NCBI GenBank assembly: GCA_963924555.1
Contig: OZ004591.1
Coordinates: 2,294,001-2,358,000, forward strand
Length of the DNA: 64,000 bases
DNA from: Crambe crambe
Taxonomy: Eukaryota; Porifera; Demospongiae; Poecilosclerida; Crambeidae
Reading direction: 5' to 3'
Positions 11,901 to 23,500 of the stretch are shown here, one piece after another. Position 1 is the first letter of the stretch; each line of letters opens with the position of its first letter. A model generated the notes under the pieces. It worked only from the letters and a program-made list of their open reading frames with translations, did not search any database and had not been told where the DNA came from. A program made the position numbers and the translations under genes.

Positions 11901-13340
11901 TCCCTGTTTTCATCTCGTAGTAGATTCATCTGAAATATGCCACTCAGATATTATCGTCTCATATGCACAAAGATAAAAGAGAAACAGAAAACACTACTAG
12001 TTTGGAACCCATGAAAACTCCATTACATTTTTGCCTCAGCACCGGAGTGCTGAGGCACAGTGCCGAAGGTGACTATTGTACATACGTCTTATTACCATGC
12101 ATGATGATGCACATGCTGCTTTGCACGTGCATTAGTTGCTTTGGCTACACAAGCTCTACTACAGTACTAAGGACAAACGAACAGATTCAGGCTCAGGCTC
12201 ACAGTCACTATGCAGTAACTCTACATTGTGAAGAGAGTCTTGGCCATTGCTGCTTTCCTTAAAACTCAGTGAAGGAGTGACTTGCTTCTCACTAGCCGTC
12301 TCTATAAGCTCTATAATGTCCAAAATTAATGTTCTTCTGCCTCTAAGAAGATCTGTTACTGGACAGCTCAAGACTCAGCCATTATAATTTCTTTTGCGTG
12401 CTCTTTAGCAAGTAATCTGTGGGTGTGGCAAGTCCGTTACTAGACTTTGCATGTGTTGTACCCCATACATTTCATAGCACACAAAAAAAATATAATAATA
12501 ATAATGAAAGGCAATTACTTACCAATGAAAAAATATTTTCATGTAATTGATGTCCTTCTCATGACCACCATTGTATTTTCATGCTATTTTCATGAGAAAG
12601 AATTTCACATGGTTTCACTGCATAAGTCCGTTTCATGTCTTTTTACATATGGTATTTTTATCACTTACCAGCTAATCTCACTTCCAAATAGAGCACAGGC
12701 TTCACAATAAGCTCAATCTTCAGCTGGTGGACAAACAAGCCAGTCAATGTGTAAGAATACTTTTTTCCATACTCAGTATGGATATGTAGACATGTGGTTG
12801 ATACATGTGGTTATAACTGGCTCTTATCAACTCTAAGTCCAGCCATGGTATACTTCAGCTCTATTAATTTTAGTATTTAGATTGGAAGTCTTAGTGAGGA
12901 TTAGAACTCTCTTGAAATATCTGACCATGGCCTTTACATTTTTGAGTGGAATAAAGAATATTTCAATAGAATATCCAGTACAATGTAAACTGTGAAGGAG
13001 TCAATAGCATTAGGGCTAATATACTAATATTTGATGTCAAATTTGACACTTGACCTTTTGACCCGTTTAATAGTCTATGGTAGACTGTTATAATCCTCGC
13101 TGTATCTGCTGTGAGTATTCTTGTGAAACCATTCTATATTTTCCTAAGTACCCCTCTTGGGTTCCTCTTAGGTTGTACTGGAAGTCAATCTCTCTCTAAC
13201 TGACCACCTGACCCTAGTATCAGTTGATTGGGAAACACTGGTATCACCCTCTTGTGAAACCAACAGTGTGGGTTCTGTTGTATCACCCTCAACAGTGTGT
13301 TGTATCACTCTATTATCCATTCTCTGTCTTCTTGGGTATA
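8940..13340. other. Non-coding stretch without recognisable gene (copy A)
   Basis: Apart from repeat units W (10656) and the ~60-bp repeats, I see only short non-conserved frames. A block at 10560-10650 has the RRP1 exon-7-like string ACCTCTGGACAACCAGCAAG, so old RRP1 debris is present. Most frames are shared with copy B simply because the DNA is duplicated. Confidence 0.5.
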
Positions 13341-13379
13341 CCTCTATCCTTTATGCAGTAGTTATGTTATGTGTATACC

Positions 13380-14200
13380 TTTATGCAGTACCAGTGTTAT
13401 CAAGTGCATTGAAGTCAACCTCTGGACAACTAGCAAGTTCTATATACAGAATCTCCATGTACGTAAGTATGTAGGTCCTAAACCATCTTCATTGTGTACC
13501 GTACAGCGGGAAACTTTCGAGGGAGAATACTTTCGCGAATTTCGTTGCTTTGTTGCAATCAGCGAAAGTTTTTTCCGTGAAATACAATATATTTGGTCAA
13601 GCGCAAGCGCTCCATGCATGTGCCATGCTCGATTGGTGTATGCAGCTGTTCGTTCTTTGTTGCCATGTCTCTGCTCAAGTACTTCCAGAAAAATCCAATT
13701 CTTCCAAAGCCTGATGGACCACTGTCATCAGTAGCTCCTTCTTCTAGTATGGCAGCCACTGACAAGGAGGTGAAACAGGTATTAGACTACCCTGACTGAG
13801 AACGGGAAGAAGAACACCAAGTCCAATATCAAAGCCCAGCGTGGAACGTACATAAGGCTGTGATCGATCGATCGATCGATCGTGAAAGATTCCTCCGCGA
13901 ATATTTCTATCCATGCTATTCGCAAAAGTATTCTCCCTCAAAAGTTTCCCGCTATACGGTATATCAAAGAATGAAGCTTTAGAAAGAGTTCTCTCCTCTG
14001 TAAAGGTTGATCGTGATTCACTGTCTGAGAAGCCGAGAAACTATGTAGGCACATTCAGGAAGGATTTTATGAGGTAAAAGTTTAAGTTGAGTATTTGCAG
14101 CATTACATTGAATATCATCCAACTTTCAGGTATGATGAATGAAGATGTAACCTCAACAATTATACTTTCACCAAGAAGCCAACAAGAATGACAGTGACTA
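13380..14200 (+). pseudogene. RRP1 3'-end remnant (exons 7-9-like), copy A
   Basis: ACCTCTGGACAACTAGCAAG at about 13422 matches RRP1 exon 7. At about 13990-14075 an exon reads VDRDSLSEKPRNYV, against VDCDSLSEKLKNLA in RRP1 exon 8, but its second half is lost. At about 14131-14190 a short relic of the basic C-terminal exon follows (GAATGAAGATGTAACC). A TA-flanked transposon sits between exons 7 and 8. This is an older partial RRP1 duplicate, also present in copy B at about 57690-58500. Confidence 0.55.
13499..13959. mobile_element. TA-inserting DNA transposon remnant with ORF piece (copy A)
   Basis: 461 bp flanked by TA. The inverted ends are CCGTACAGCGGGAAACTTTC and CCGTATAGCGGGAAACTTTT, extending about 45 bp. 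An empty site is visible at about 18380 (GTGTATAATATG), so insertion duplicated only TA. Inside, an open frame reads MSLLKYFQKNPILPKPDG, then PLSSVAPSSSMAA, resembling the N-terminus of transposase-derived ZBED/KIAA1586-like proteins. A (GATC)n tract lies at 13862-13882. It is present in both copies, so it predates the duplication. Confidence 0.75.
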
Positions 14201-14239
14201 TTAAAATTTTGTATTAATCCACACAATAATATTATTGTG

Positions 14240-15440
14240 CAGAATTAAAGCAAATATTATATCACCAGTGAAATGAGTCAAGATTGATAACTACATCTAC
14301 ATTAATTTTGGTTTCTTGTCAGTCAGTGACTTCCCTGGCACAACATATCAGCTTGTAATAGGATGAGTTCACTCCACAATTATAACCTGTGGTGGATAGA
14401 GATGTAAAAGGAGAGGGAAGAAAAGATGATCTTGTTCTCCTATGGTAGGTAAAGTGTAACCACTATAAAAAAACCATTATACACCAAGTATCCAACACCA
14501 TGATATTACACTCACATAGTGAGAATGTATTTCATGGTAGGTAAAGGGTTCTCACTATAACACACACAAAGGGCCAACTACACACAATAGCTAGTGAACA
14601 AGTGATCACTTCACAACAGAATCATGTAAGGGAGGGGCGAGTATTGGTGTTCCATTATTCGACTTGTGCCCTATTCGATCCACTTCCAAAACGTACGTCT
14701 GTTTGTAGGCTGGGACTAACTGCAAGGGATTTGGTGCTGGTTTGGGGAAGCAGTGGACCACTAGAAGTAACAGTCCATTCATGTTTGGATGAACTATAAT
14801 GAGACACTAGGATGGATAACTCTCTCATGATGAACCTCATGAAACACTAGGACAACTCACCAAGACAATACACTAAACAGTCCTGAAAGATCTGTTTGCT
14901 GAGGTAGACATTGACATCTTGAGGTACAGCTACACAGTTCACATACAAAGAGAAACACGAAAGTGATCAATCTGGTAAAGGGTCATTACTCTCAAAAACA
15001 ATATGCATGAACTTCCAACATTAGTAGTGGATAACACCCAGTACCCTTCCATGATACTCACTATAACATACACATAGTAGTATTATACTCACACTGGATG
15101 GTACTATAATGGTGTATCTCATGATAGGTAAAGGGTTATCACTATAACATACGACTCGTTACTATCATGGACCTTAAATTTTATGTGACCATGTTAAAGT
15201 GGTCCTTTATAGGGGGCCTGGTATGTGATCTCACGGGAGCATAGAATTGACCCAGAATCAACCCATGAGCATGAAACGTGGGCAGTATGTAAAATTATCA
15301 CAACACTTAGTGAGGATGTAATATTCCGCAACAACTCATACATCACAAAGGATGTCCACTTGAGGTCAATAGGAATATTGATGTGAATAGTTAGTCATGT
15401 GACCATGTACTGTTTATTGGAGCTTCTGGAGGTTAATTAT
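14240..15440. other. Intergenic stretch between RRP1 relic and ITPA (copy A)
   Basis: No supported gene. It holds repeated short phrases (TATGGTAGGTAAAG, CACTATAACATACACA) spaced about 60-100 bp apart. Copy B lacks about 270 bp of it (around 15070-15320). A faint paralogous stretch follows the Death-domain gene at about 36560-36650. Confidence 0.45.
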
Positions 15441-15542
15441 TTATCTCACTCACATCAGTTCATCCAGTGTAGGATCATATGCACTTCTTCTCCTGTTCCT
15501 GCCGAGTATGTTAACAATGCAAGAAGTCTGGATACACAATTC

Positions 15543-16899
15543 CTACAATTCTCCCTTTAGTTTCTTAGTGTCTGGTGGTTTGTGTTCAGTGTTCTCCTTC
15601 AAGTACTCACTCACTGAGAGCGTTCACTGCCTTGAAACGATGGGACATTGTGTTCTTGACTTCAGAGTCCAATTCTGCATAGGTCTTATCAAACCCCTTG
15701 GGTTGGAATATGGGGTCCCAGCCAAAGTCAGGAGGTCCCCGAGCTTGAACTATTTGTCCCTGTATCACAAAAACAAACAAACAAAACAAGCAAATAAAAG
15801 ATAAAACAAAAATCAAACAATCACTTCCATTTTGACATGAATGTGTTCTTTTGGGGTCATAGGCATGTTATACTTAGCAACAGAGTCTCGATACTAGTGG
15901 AGACTAGAATGTTCGTGACAAATGGAGTAGATAGTGTAAGGGGATATCCTTATAAGGACACCATTAGCGAATCTCCAGCACTCACATCAGTTCTTCCAGT
16001 AAATAAGATCACTTCTTCTCCAATTCATGCGGAGTATGCAAAGGTACACTGGGCATATGCAGACTTGTCTGGGTAGGCTGCTAACAGGTTATTCAGACCT
16101 ACCAAGTTCATAATACAAAAAATATTTGCATTCTCACCTTGATGAACCAGTTAAAAAAAACATTTTCTGAATGATAATGATACGGATAATCATTACGAAA
16201 AGATGACTGGGAATAGGACATGATGCTCTACGAAGGACAACCCAAATGTTCACTTCCAATAGCGCTAACACATTTTTAGAGGACAACTTCTTTAAATGGC
16301 TGTCCCCAGTGTGTCTTTATTCAGAGGATCCCACTGTATACAAATGTGGGAGGTTCCACTGTAATCCTTGCACAGAGTTAAAACAGGAGAGGTACGTGGC
16401 CCATTTCAATGGTCCCAGTACATGCATAGATCATACATACATACATACACATACATACATACATACATACATGTATGGACCAGGGAGACCATTTAGAGCG
16501 TTGAAGCACAAACAGGTGTCTTCTGTGATGACAGGACCCTCTATCTGCCATTGTAACACAATGATCAAAATCAATATGCAAATGGCATGATGGAATGATT
16601 AATGACTGAGCAGCTATTTTGCACTTTTCTTTGGCAATGTCCTCTGGCTCACCTTGGAGCTCAGGTACTGCAGTCAAGTTGAGCTCAATGAATATAATAC
16701 AAGCATTAATAGCTACTTACAGTCCACATCTTTACTGATGAGCTGCCAAGGGAACTTCTCACCTAGAATGGCTTCGACCTACAGAGGGATAGTTATATGA
16801 CTTCAAATATCACACACCATATTTACTCACTTCTTCAAGCTTTTTAGGGTTACCTGTGACAAATGTCAACCTCTTTGCTACGCTCATGATTTTTGACAT
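15543..16899 (-). pseudogene. ITPA: ITPA / HAM1 inosine triphosphate pyrophosphatase, copy A (broken)
   Basis: ITPA hydrolyses ITP/dITP/XTP to monophosphates in the cytosol, cleaning the nucleotide pool. Exons read on the minus strand: 16899-16831 (MSKIMSVAKRLTFVTGNPKK, with the VTGNxKKLEE signature), 16778-16721 (VEAILGEKFPWQLISKDVD), 16667-16603 (PELQGEPEDIAKEKCKIAAQ), 16544-16471 ([20 protein letters not shown]), 16098-15986 (AAYPDKSAYAQCTFAYSA) and 15759-15543 ([16 protein letters not shown], then [10 protein letters not shown]). Damage: the donor after 16603 is lost, a TGA follows FAYSA in the fifth exon, and a 4-bp duplication (ACTC) in the last exon truncates it after NALSE. A second, diverged copy of the fifth exon lies at about 15454-15511. 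It is head-to-head with RRP1. Confidence 0.85.
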
Positions 16900-16999
16900 G
16901 AAAAATCCCTTTACCAATATACCGATCAAGGAATATGGAAATGGTCGTCTAGCTAGCAGTGTGATTTTAATTATAGCGACCTTTACCTACGAGTTGGCC
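16900..16999. promoter_or_regulatory. Bidirectional intergenic promoter, ITPA/RRP1 (copy A)
   Basis: Only about 100 bp separate the divergent start codons (16899 minus, 17000 plus). The position implies a shared promoter; no TATA box is evident. The copy B equivalent, 61031-61167, is longer by a GCGCGCGC-containing insert. Confidence 0.5.
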
Positions 17000-18652
17000 A
17001 TGAGTACCGTGGGAGAAAGATTTGCTCAAAGACTTGCTAGTAACGACCTATCAGTCCGAAATTAAGTCTAAAAAGATTAAGCGAATGGATAAAGGCTAGA
17101 TCAGCTCTAGAAGATGGTAAGTCCTTTAAAAAGCACGTGTCAAGTGTCTCTTTGTGCGGAGATGGAACTGCTAAAATTGTGGAAGGGTTTGCACGTTTGT
17201 ATGTGGCACTCAGATAAACCATTAGTTCAGGTATGCACCCCCAGTAGTCATGTGATTACTAGCTATTGCCCCCATTATCTGGTCACATGACTCCAAAAGG
17301 AGGAACTGCAGTGAATATTCATATCTTCGAAATCAAGGAAAGAGGTATGTAGGTCCCTATTTGTATCCTCTGTTTGTTCTTGCTCTGATCCTCTTGTCTT
17401 CCCATGTACTCCCACACCCTCCCTCTCTCACCATTGCCTCCATTATCTGGCTCCCATCCATATTATATCCTCTTCCCTTCCCCCTCGTCACCTTTTCATC
17501 ATGTGGGAAAGGAGGGAGGATGATTTTATAAGTATCATCACAGCTCTCCAGTTTGTGTCGACTTTCTTCACTACAATATCTTGGAATAGATAGTCTCAGA
17601 TTGGACAAGTTTTACATGGTGTGATAACATCAATAATTATTGTTGACCCTGAACCCCTCCCACATGACACCAAACCCCACTGTTTTATCCCTCGTCTCGT
17701 TGTTGCAGTTGATCCATAAAGTGGTTCACCACTGTTTCAAATTCTTACAAGAGGAAAAGTGGAGTGAAGAGTAAGCAAAATGCCGAATAACAATCAGCTT
17801 TATTAGTGATTATCACTTTGTGTGATATTATTTAGACTTGTGAAGAATTTGTCCTCTTGGGTAATTTTTTATTATTATTGAATTATTATTATTAATTTTT
17901 TTTTTTTTTCAGGTTCATGGCATGAGCCAGCTGCATAACTTTTCTAATTAATCCCCAGGCATGTCTTGGAGTTCAGCTGCACGTGTTGGAAGTGTACTTA
18001 TCAGAGCTACTGTCAGCGGTTGCTACTAGCAACTGTCCTGGGACCAATTTACTTGGACCATGTTTCACTCTGTTGGCTAACACCACCAAGTAAGACTTCT
18101 GAGTGTAAGTGAGGGTACAAACCCTCTTGCAACTCCAGTGACCCAGAACCCACAATGCTGGTATCATACATGTTTTCACATGTAGAGTGTGATACAATTA
18201 TGAGTATACATGTACCTTGTGTATACACTTCAATGCAGTAATTATAATAGTGTTTTATACAGTACCAGTATTATTGAATGTATTGAGGTCAACATCATAC
18301 AACCTCTGGACAATCAGCAAGTTCTACAGAAACTCCATGTAAGTACGTAGGTCCTAAACCATCTTCATTGTGTATAATATGTAAAGTAATGATGAAGCTT
18401 TAGAAAGAGTTCTCTCCTCTCTGTAAAGGTTGATTGTGTGAGAAGCTGAGAAATTTAGCCATCAATAGAAACACAGTTGGAAAGAACAGGAAAAGACTCT
18501 ACACACTTTGTAAGAGGTTAATTACATACCAAAATAATGTTGAGTAGCTGGTTAACTATCTCTTCAGATTTTCAGACATGAATGAAGAGGTGATGGAAGA
18601 TCTACCTCCACCAAGAAAGAAAGCAAAAAGGAAGAAACAATCAAGACAGTGA
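17000..18652 (+). pseudogene. RRP1: RRP1/Nop52 rRNA-processing gene, copy A (broken)
   Basis: RRP1 is a nucleolar protein of 60S pre-ribosome/27S rRNA processing. Exon 1 (17000-17116) starts MSTVGERFAQRLASNDLSVR, but a one-base loss then shifts frame before RLSEWIKARSALED. Exon 2 (to 17230) reads EMELLKLWKGLHVCMWHSDK but has lost its acceptor. Further exons lie at 17300-17344, 17544-17618 (REWLG lost by deletion), 17709-17770 (KVVHHCFKFLQEEKWSE), 17959-18089 (VQLHVLELYLSELLSAVATS), 18263-18338, 18429-18516 (a 10-bp deletion) and 18568-18652 (PPPRKKAKRKKQSR, stop moved one codon on). At least four independent lesions show it is a pseudogene; copy B is better preserved. Confidence 0.85.
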
Positions 18653-18734
18653 CTATGAGAACACCTCGCAACTTTCTATTTCATTCTACCATTTGTACTT
18701 GTGATTTCACAATTAGACAAATACATTGGGAGGG

Positions 18735-19141
18735 TCATTTAGTTGAACTCCAGTACCCAGATCCACCCACGTATGTGTAAGTGCAAACATGGACCTGCAA
18801 ATAGGTCCCCACACTATTATAACAATTATGCAGTGAGACTTGTAGGGGTGGTAATGCCATGGTGGTATTGAGACTGGTGGTAAGGGTGGTAATATAATGG
18901 CACATTGGGACTGGCAGACTTTCTAGCACATTGAAAGGTGTCCCTTGGAAGTTCTTTGTCTTGTGTCCGGATCCATAATCACACTAGCCATGAAATGGAA
19001 TGTCTTGGAAACTACATAGTTCTCCATGATCTGTGTCTTGGTCTGTGGGACTGCTTGAGACTGCAAGAATATCTTCACCACACTACGCACTTGAATAGCA
19101 CCTGACACCTGCAATGTACTGATGACACCTGCAATGTACAA
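18735..19141 (-). CDS. Unidentified minus-strand exon(s), copy A
   Basis: After a TTGCAG-type acceptor (reverse complement near 19109) the frame reads VSGAIQVRSVVKIFLQSQAV, then MENYVVSKTFHFMASVIMDP. Downstream the sequence continues open in another frame (NVLESLPVPMCHYITTLTTS). It is conserved with copy B (63084-63480). It looks like a real exon of a gene convergent with RRP1, but I do not recognise the family. Its upstream exons would lie beyond 19.15 kb and were not found. Confidence 0.4.
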
Positions 19142-19724
19142 TATTTGCTTGATGACACATTAAGAATAGCATATGCATGCTAGATTCACCCTTTGTTTTA
19201 TTTTAATTAAATGATTGATTTTTGACCAGTTGTGGTTGGGATGTCCAGGTGATAGTGACACATCAATAAAGATTAGCAGATTATTCTAGTAAAGACACTA
19301 CAGTTAATAGTCTCTCCTTTGATGACATTCTGTTTCAGAGGTAAAAAATAGCCAGTAATTAACAGTCCAGCTACGCTTGAGCACATTCTTATTACTTCAG
19401 CTTTCCAGGATGTCTTCCCATTATGCTCGTGATTATGAATGCACAATATCAAAACTAGTCTGTGTGCTGGTTGAAGCGTTATGCTTCAAAATTATGAAGT
19501 CATAATACTACTGTGCTGGTTATTGAGCACTATATCTCCCCATACACAAAACATAAAACACCACATAACACAAATCATTGTCATGTGTCACAGTAAACAA
19601 CACCAAATAAGGGCATGTGGCATGTAGACACAAGTGTATTCATATACCACATAAGAGGTTTGTGGTATTGTGTGCTGTAAAGTGCAGGACACACACAACA
19701 ATAGAGGAGATATAACAAGACTTC

Positions 19725-20490
19725 AAGATATATTTGAATGGCATAAATATATTTCAAACTAATTAGGTTGCCCAATTCTGTGAGTTGTTCCTGCTCTGCA
19801 TATTATGTCCATGTGTGAAGAGGTTAAACTTCTCACACATGCAAACTATTAGAGGATGGCAGCCACCACATATCTAGTAGCTCTGAAAAGCCAGCAAATA
19901 ACAATGGACAGGCAGTTTGTCAGGATTAATCTGTTAGGACTTTAGAGCTGATGTCTAAAATTTGACAGATTAATTGACACCTCAACCATCCCTTGGACCC
20001 TAAATTTCATTGAGTTGACCATGTACATCTATCATAAATTTATGACCCCTCCCCCAAACAAGGCAAGTCATCTTCCTACACCACTATAAGAGTGTCACTG
20101 CGTACTCTACCTCAGAGCAAGCATTATGTAGAAGTAGAGATGATATACAACAAGAGCGAGACAAGGTCCCTGATTGAGATCCAGTTGTACAAATGGTGTG
20201 TGGTAAATGCTGCACAGCAGACATGTTTTTTCAGTCACCACTTGAATATTCTTGCAGCATGCTTAGCTCAGCTTTATAGGATTTTCTTTTCTCTATTGGT
20301 TGACTGCCACCTCATCAACACTGGAACAGGTAGGACTCTACCTCAAAACAATACAGTAACCACTATTAACTAGGAACACAATTCAACAGCTGATTACATG
20401 AAGTCTACTGGAATCTTAGGTCTAGCAAGACTTTCACTACATTATTTTTTTGAGTTTAAACGCACATTTCATTAGTCTTCCTTGCTGTTC
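19725..20490. other. Single-copy intergenic DNA
   Basis: This starts where the comparable copy B sequence leaves the window. One open stretch (20092-20205: SKHYVEVEMIYNKSETRSLI before a GTGTGT) could be an exon, but nothing else supports it. Otherwise I see nothing. Confidence 0.4.
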
Positions 20491-20566
20491 CATTTAGAAC
20501 GCAGGGGATGGGCGTGGCTCGTTTTTGCGGTGAGGCGCGGCTTGTTTTATTTACCTTTCTACAAGT
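20490..20566 (+). promoter_or_regulatory. GC-richer proximal promoter of the Kelch gene
   Basis: Just upstream of the ATG at 20567 lies a locally GC-rich stretch with GGGCGTGGCT and GAGGCGCGGCTT, GC-box-like motifs that stand out in an AT-rich window. Assignment is by position and composition only. Confidence 0.35.
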
Positions 20567-23500
20567 ATGGCATCTCCTCTATATGAGCCTCCCCCTCGCT
20601 GGGGTCACTCTTCCTCCATCGTAGAAGGAAACCTCTTAATGTATGGAGGAAGAACTAAAGATTTCTTCAACGAAGTAGAGAACACCATCAACTTATTCGA
20701 TCCCTACAAAGAAAAATGGACCACACATAAGACTACAGGTACTCATCCGATTAGAATATGTAATGCTGTAAGTGCACAACTAGGAAACAATTACTACCTC
20801 TATGGAGGATTTGATGGTCATGATTTTATGGGATGCCTGTACCAATTTGATTCGACTTGGACGACACTCAAGGAAAACCACAATAATGCACCAATGAGAA
20901 AGAGTGGCTCTAAGATGATAAGCCACAAAGAAAATCTAATCTGCTTTGGAGGTCGCGGAATCCCCTCCGGACCGCACCAACTTCAATCTCAATTCGTCTT
21001 GAATAACTACTATGATGATGGAAGGGGGTGGACAAATGAGTTACACAGCTTTAACCTCAAAGAAGGTGAGGTAGAATATTAGGGGTGGTTAATGAGGTGT
21101 GTACACACCACTCTACTTCCTTCACTCTTAATTGACCCTATAAATGTGGGAGTGGTTAGCTATGTTGTACTGTGCAAAGCACAAAATAGCAGTCTGTCAT
21201 TATTTTTGGCAATTCAATGATGGTCAAGTTGACTGGACAGAAGCAACTATGTGCATATAAGTGACCTAGTAAACTGATGGATTGCATCCTCTCCAATAAA
21301 TTAAAAAATGGGAGTGACTCTATTTGGACGTAGTACCTATCTCAGAGGTCAACCATTATTAATTTTACACCACCATTTTTTCTTAACTCATTCAGGGAAG
21401 GTGGTCAATGTCCATGTCATCAATTGTCCAGTTTCATAAATGTATTGTTGTTGTGTGCATGTGCATGACCTATAATAATTATTGGACATCATCACGTGCT
21501 TCAGTCCACCATTCTACAACTCAAAATTTATATTAGCTAGCTCATTCTGGATCCACCAGAGTGTCCGTTATCCAGAGTACAGAGGTCATCCACTCATGGA
21601 GATCCACTTGAACTGTTGAAGGTGAAATCAATTATTGGTAACATACAATTTGTCTATTTGGAGGCATCCAGTCTTCAGAGGTCAAAGTAATCATTAAATT
21701 CACACTTTCAAATATTTGGATCTAATACTAGTAAGGTATAATGGAAACTACTTTTGAAATGTACAGTAGCAATAGCTGAGTACTAATTTATTCAACTCAC
21801 TTATAATTGGGTTGATGGATGGTAAGTGAGGTAATATCTATTCATCTCTTTACTCTCACCTTTTATCCTTCTACATTTTAGAATAAGAGCATAATTATTA
21901 ATAGAGCAGGTAATATAAAATGATGTAGTTATTATTGCCATTTAATTCCAGTACAAATTGTGGCAGATAATCAAGGACTAGCTACTTAGACCTACTTATG
22001 TGTAACACCCAACAAAGTTGTTCCTATCCTATGCTTGAGATTAAGCAATGATGTTCCAGGCTCTGGGAAATGATGTCTGTTGAAACACAACTATAAAGGG
22101 TTTATGGTCCTACTGGACCTCATCTCTTATAAATGTCATTCCTGAAAGATTTGACTCTTAACTAACCTCTGAGGATGTCAATAATATTTACTTCCAGATT
22201 TGTTTGTGACTCAGTGTTAAGTGTGACAACTATACAGTATTTGTGTGGGTGTCTATGGTATCAAAATGGACCCCTTTCCCATAAAAACTATAATTACTAT
22301 TAATCAAAACACAGACATAATAAAGATTCATAGAGTCCACTGAAGATGACTAGGGGCATGCAAATTATGCCAGCATAGTTTTTGGCATAATGGGTTGAAC
22401 TTTAATGCCAGCACAATGCTGGCATAATAATTATGGTATTTTTATTTCCAGGGGTTGGCAGATATAGAGGTATTGATGTCGACTCTTGAGTTCCTTTGTA
22501 TAAACTGCTGAATTAGAGTAGTAACAAAAACAACAACAACAACAACAACAACAAAAAACTGTCTTCTGCTGTTTTTGATGATTAAAAGAGGCTACAATTA
22601 TGGCTAGTGGCGGAGTTAGGGAGTTTCTTAGAAGTACCTATCCTAATTCACATCTTAAAATTTAGCACAGCCAGGGCCGGATCCAGGATTTTTAGATAGC
22701 TAGGTAGACCACACACTAGGCCATGGGGAAGGCTGCAAGAAAGAGCAAGTTATTTGGAGGATCCATTTTGGCTTGCAGGCTGCCACTTTTTGAGCATTTA
22801 GCATTTTTGCTTCATAATGCACAAATTGGATCCAAGAAGTCCAAAATTTCCCCCAAATCTCCCTAGCACATATTTGTGTGCATTATATGACAGCATGAGT
22901 ATAGGCAAAGGTGTGAACCATCTCAAAAATTGCTAGCTAGCTATTACACTTAAACTCTGAAGTGACACATACGAGGTCACTGAAGGAAATCACAGTTAGC
23001 AGGGGTGGCTGAGGACCCCAAAAAGGGGGGGGGGCTCAAAATTGCACATTGATGACTACTCCCGATGAGCTGTAATGATATTCATAAAGGTTTTGATTCT
23101 ATACATGTTGTGGCCAAACAACAATGCAGTCACTAATGTGCAACATCATCTGTGACTTGAAACAATGCAGTCACTAATATGCAGTGACTAGACAGTAGAC
23201 TTCACTGCTGCAGTTAGTCAATTATATAATGGGTCAAAAAAGTGGGGGGGGGGGCCCCACCTGCTAAAAAAGTGGGGGGGGGGGGGCTCTAGCCCCTCTC
23301 GCTCTCGCCCCCACCCTCAGCTGCCACTGGTTAGTATGTCTAATGTGTAACCTTGAAAATGAAAGCCAAAGTGTTCCAAAAGATATCTTTAAAGTGACAC
23401 TTGCAAGATCACAGGTGTAATTGTTAAGGAAGTCTCAGTTAGTATGCACTGAGTTATCTAATGTGTGACCTTGAAAGTGCAAGCCAAAATGGATGCATCA

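Larger units (their letters stand above)
1121..19724. repeat. Segmental duplication, copy A (direct repeat with 43201-64000)
   Basis: Near-identical sequence runs collinearly with 43201-64000 in the same orientation. The left break lies near 1121/43201, where a shared stretch starting TGTATTATTTCACCCTCAAG follows unrelated flanks. The copy A base matching the window end is 19724. Most stretches differ only by scattered substitutions and small indels. Larger differences are a 6.0-8.3 kb block in A replaced by about 0.6 kb in B, and several B-specific insertions. It contains decayed exon units, MITEs, and an ITPA/RRP1 divergent pair. Confidence 0.93.

Noticed and set aside
13297-13734. 145-codon plus-strand frame present in both copies
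   Set aside because: It crosses from ~60-bp repeats through a decayed exon into a transposon end. Conservation only reflects the segmental duplication.
20092-20373. 93-codon frame before the Kelch gene as a gene of its own
   Set aside because: No homology recognised, no second exon, and no copy in the window to test conservation.
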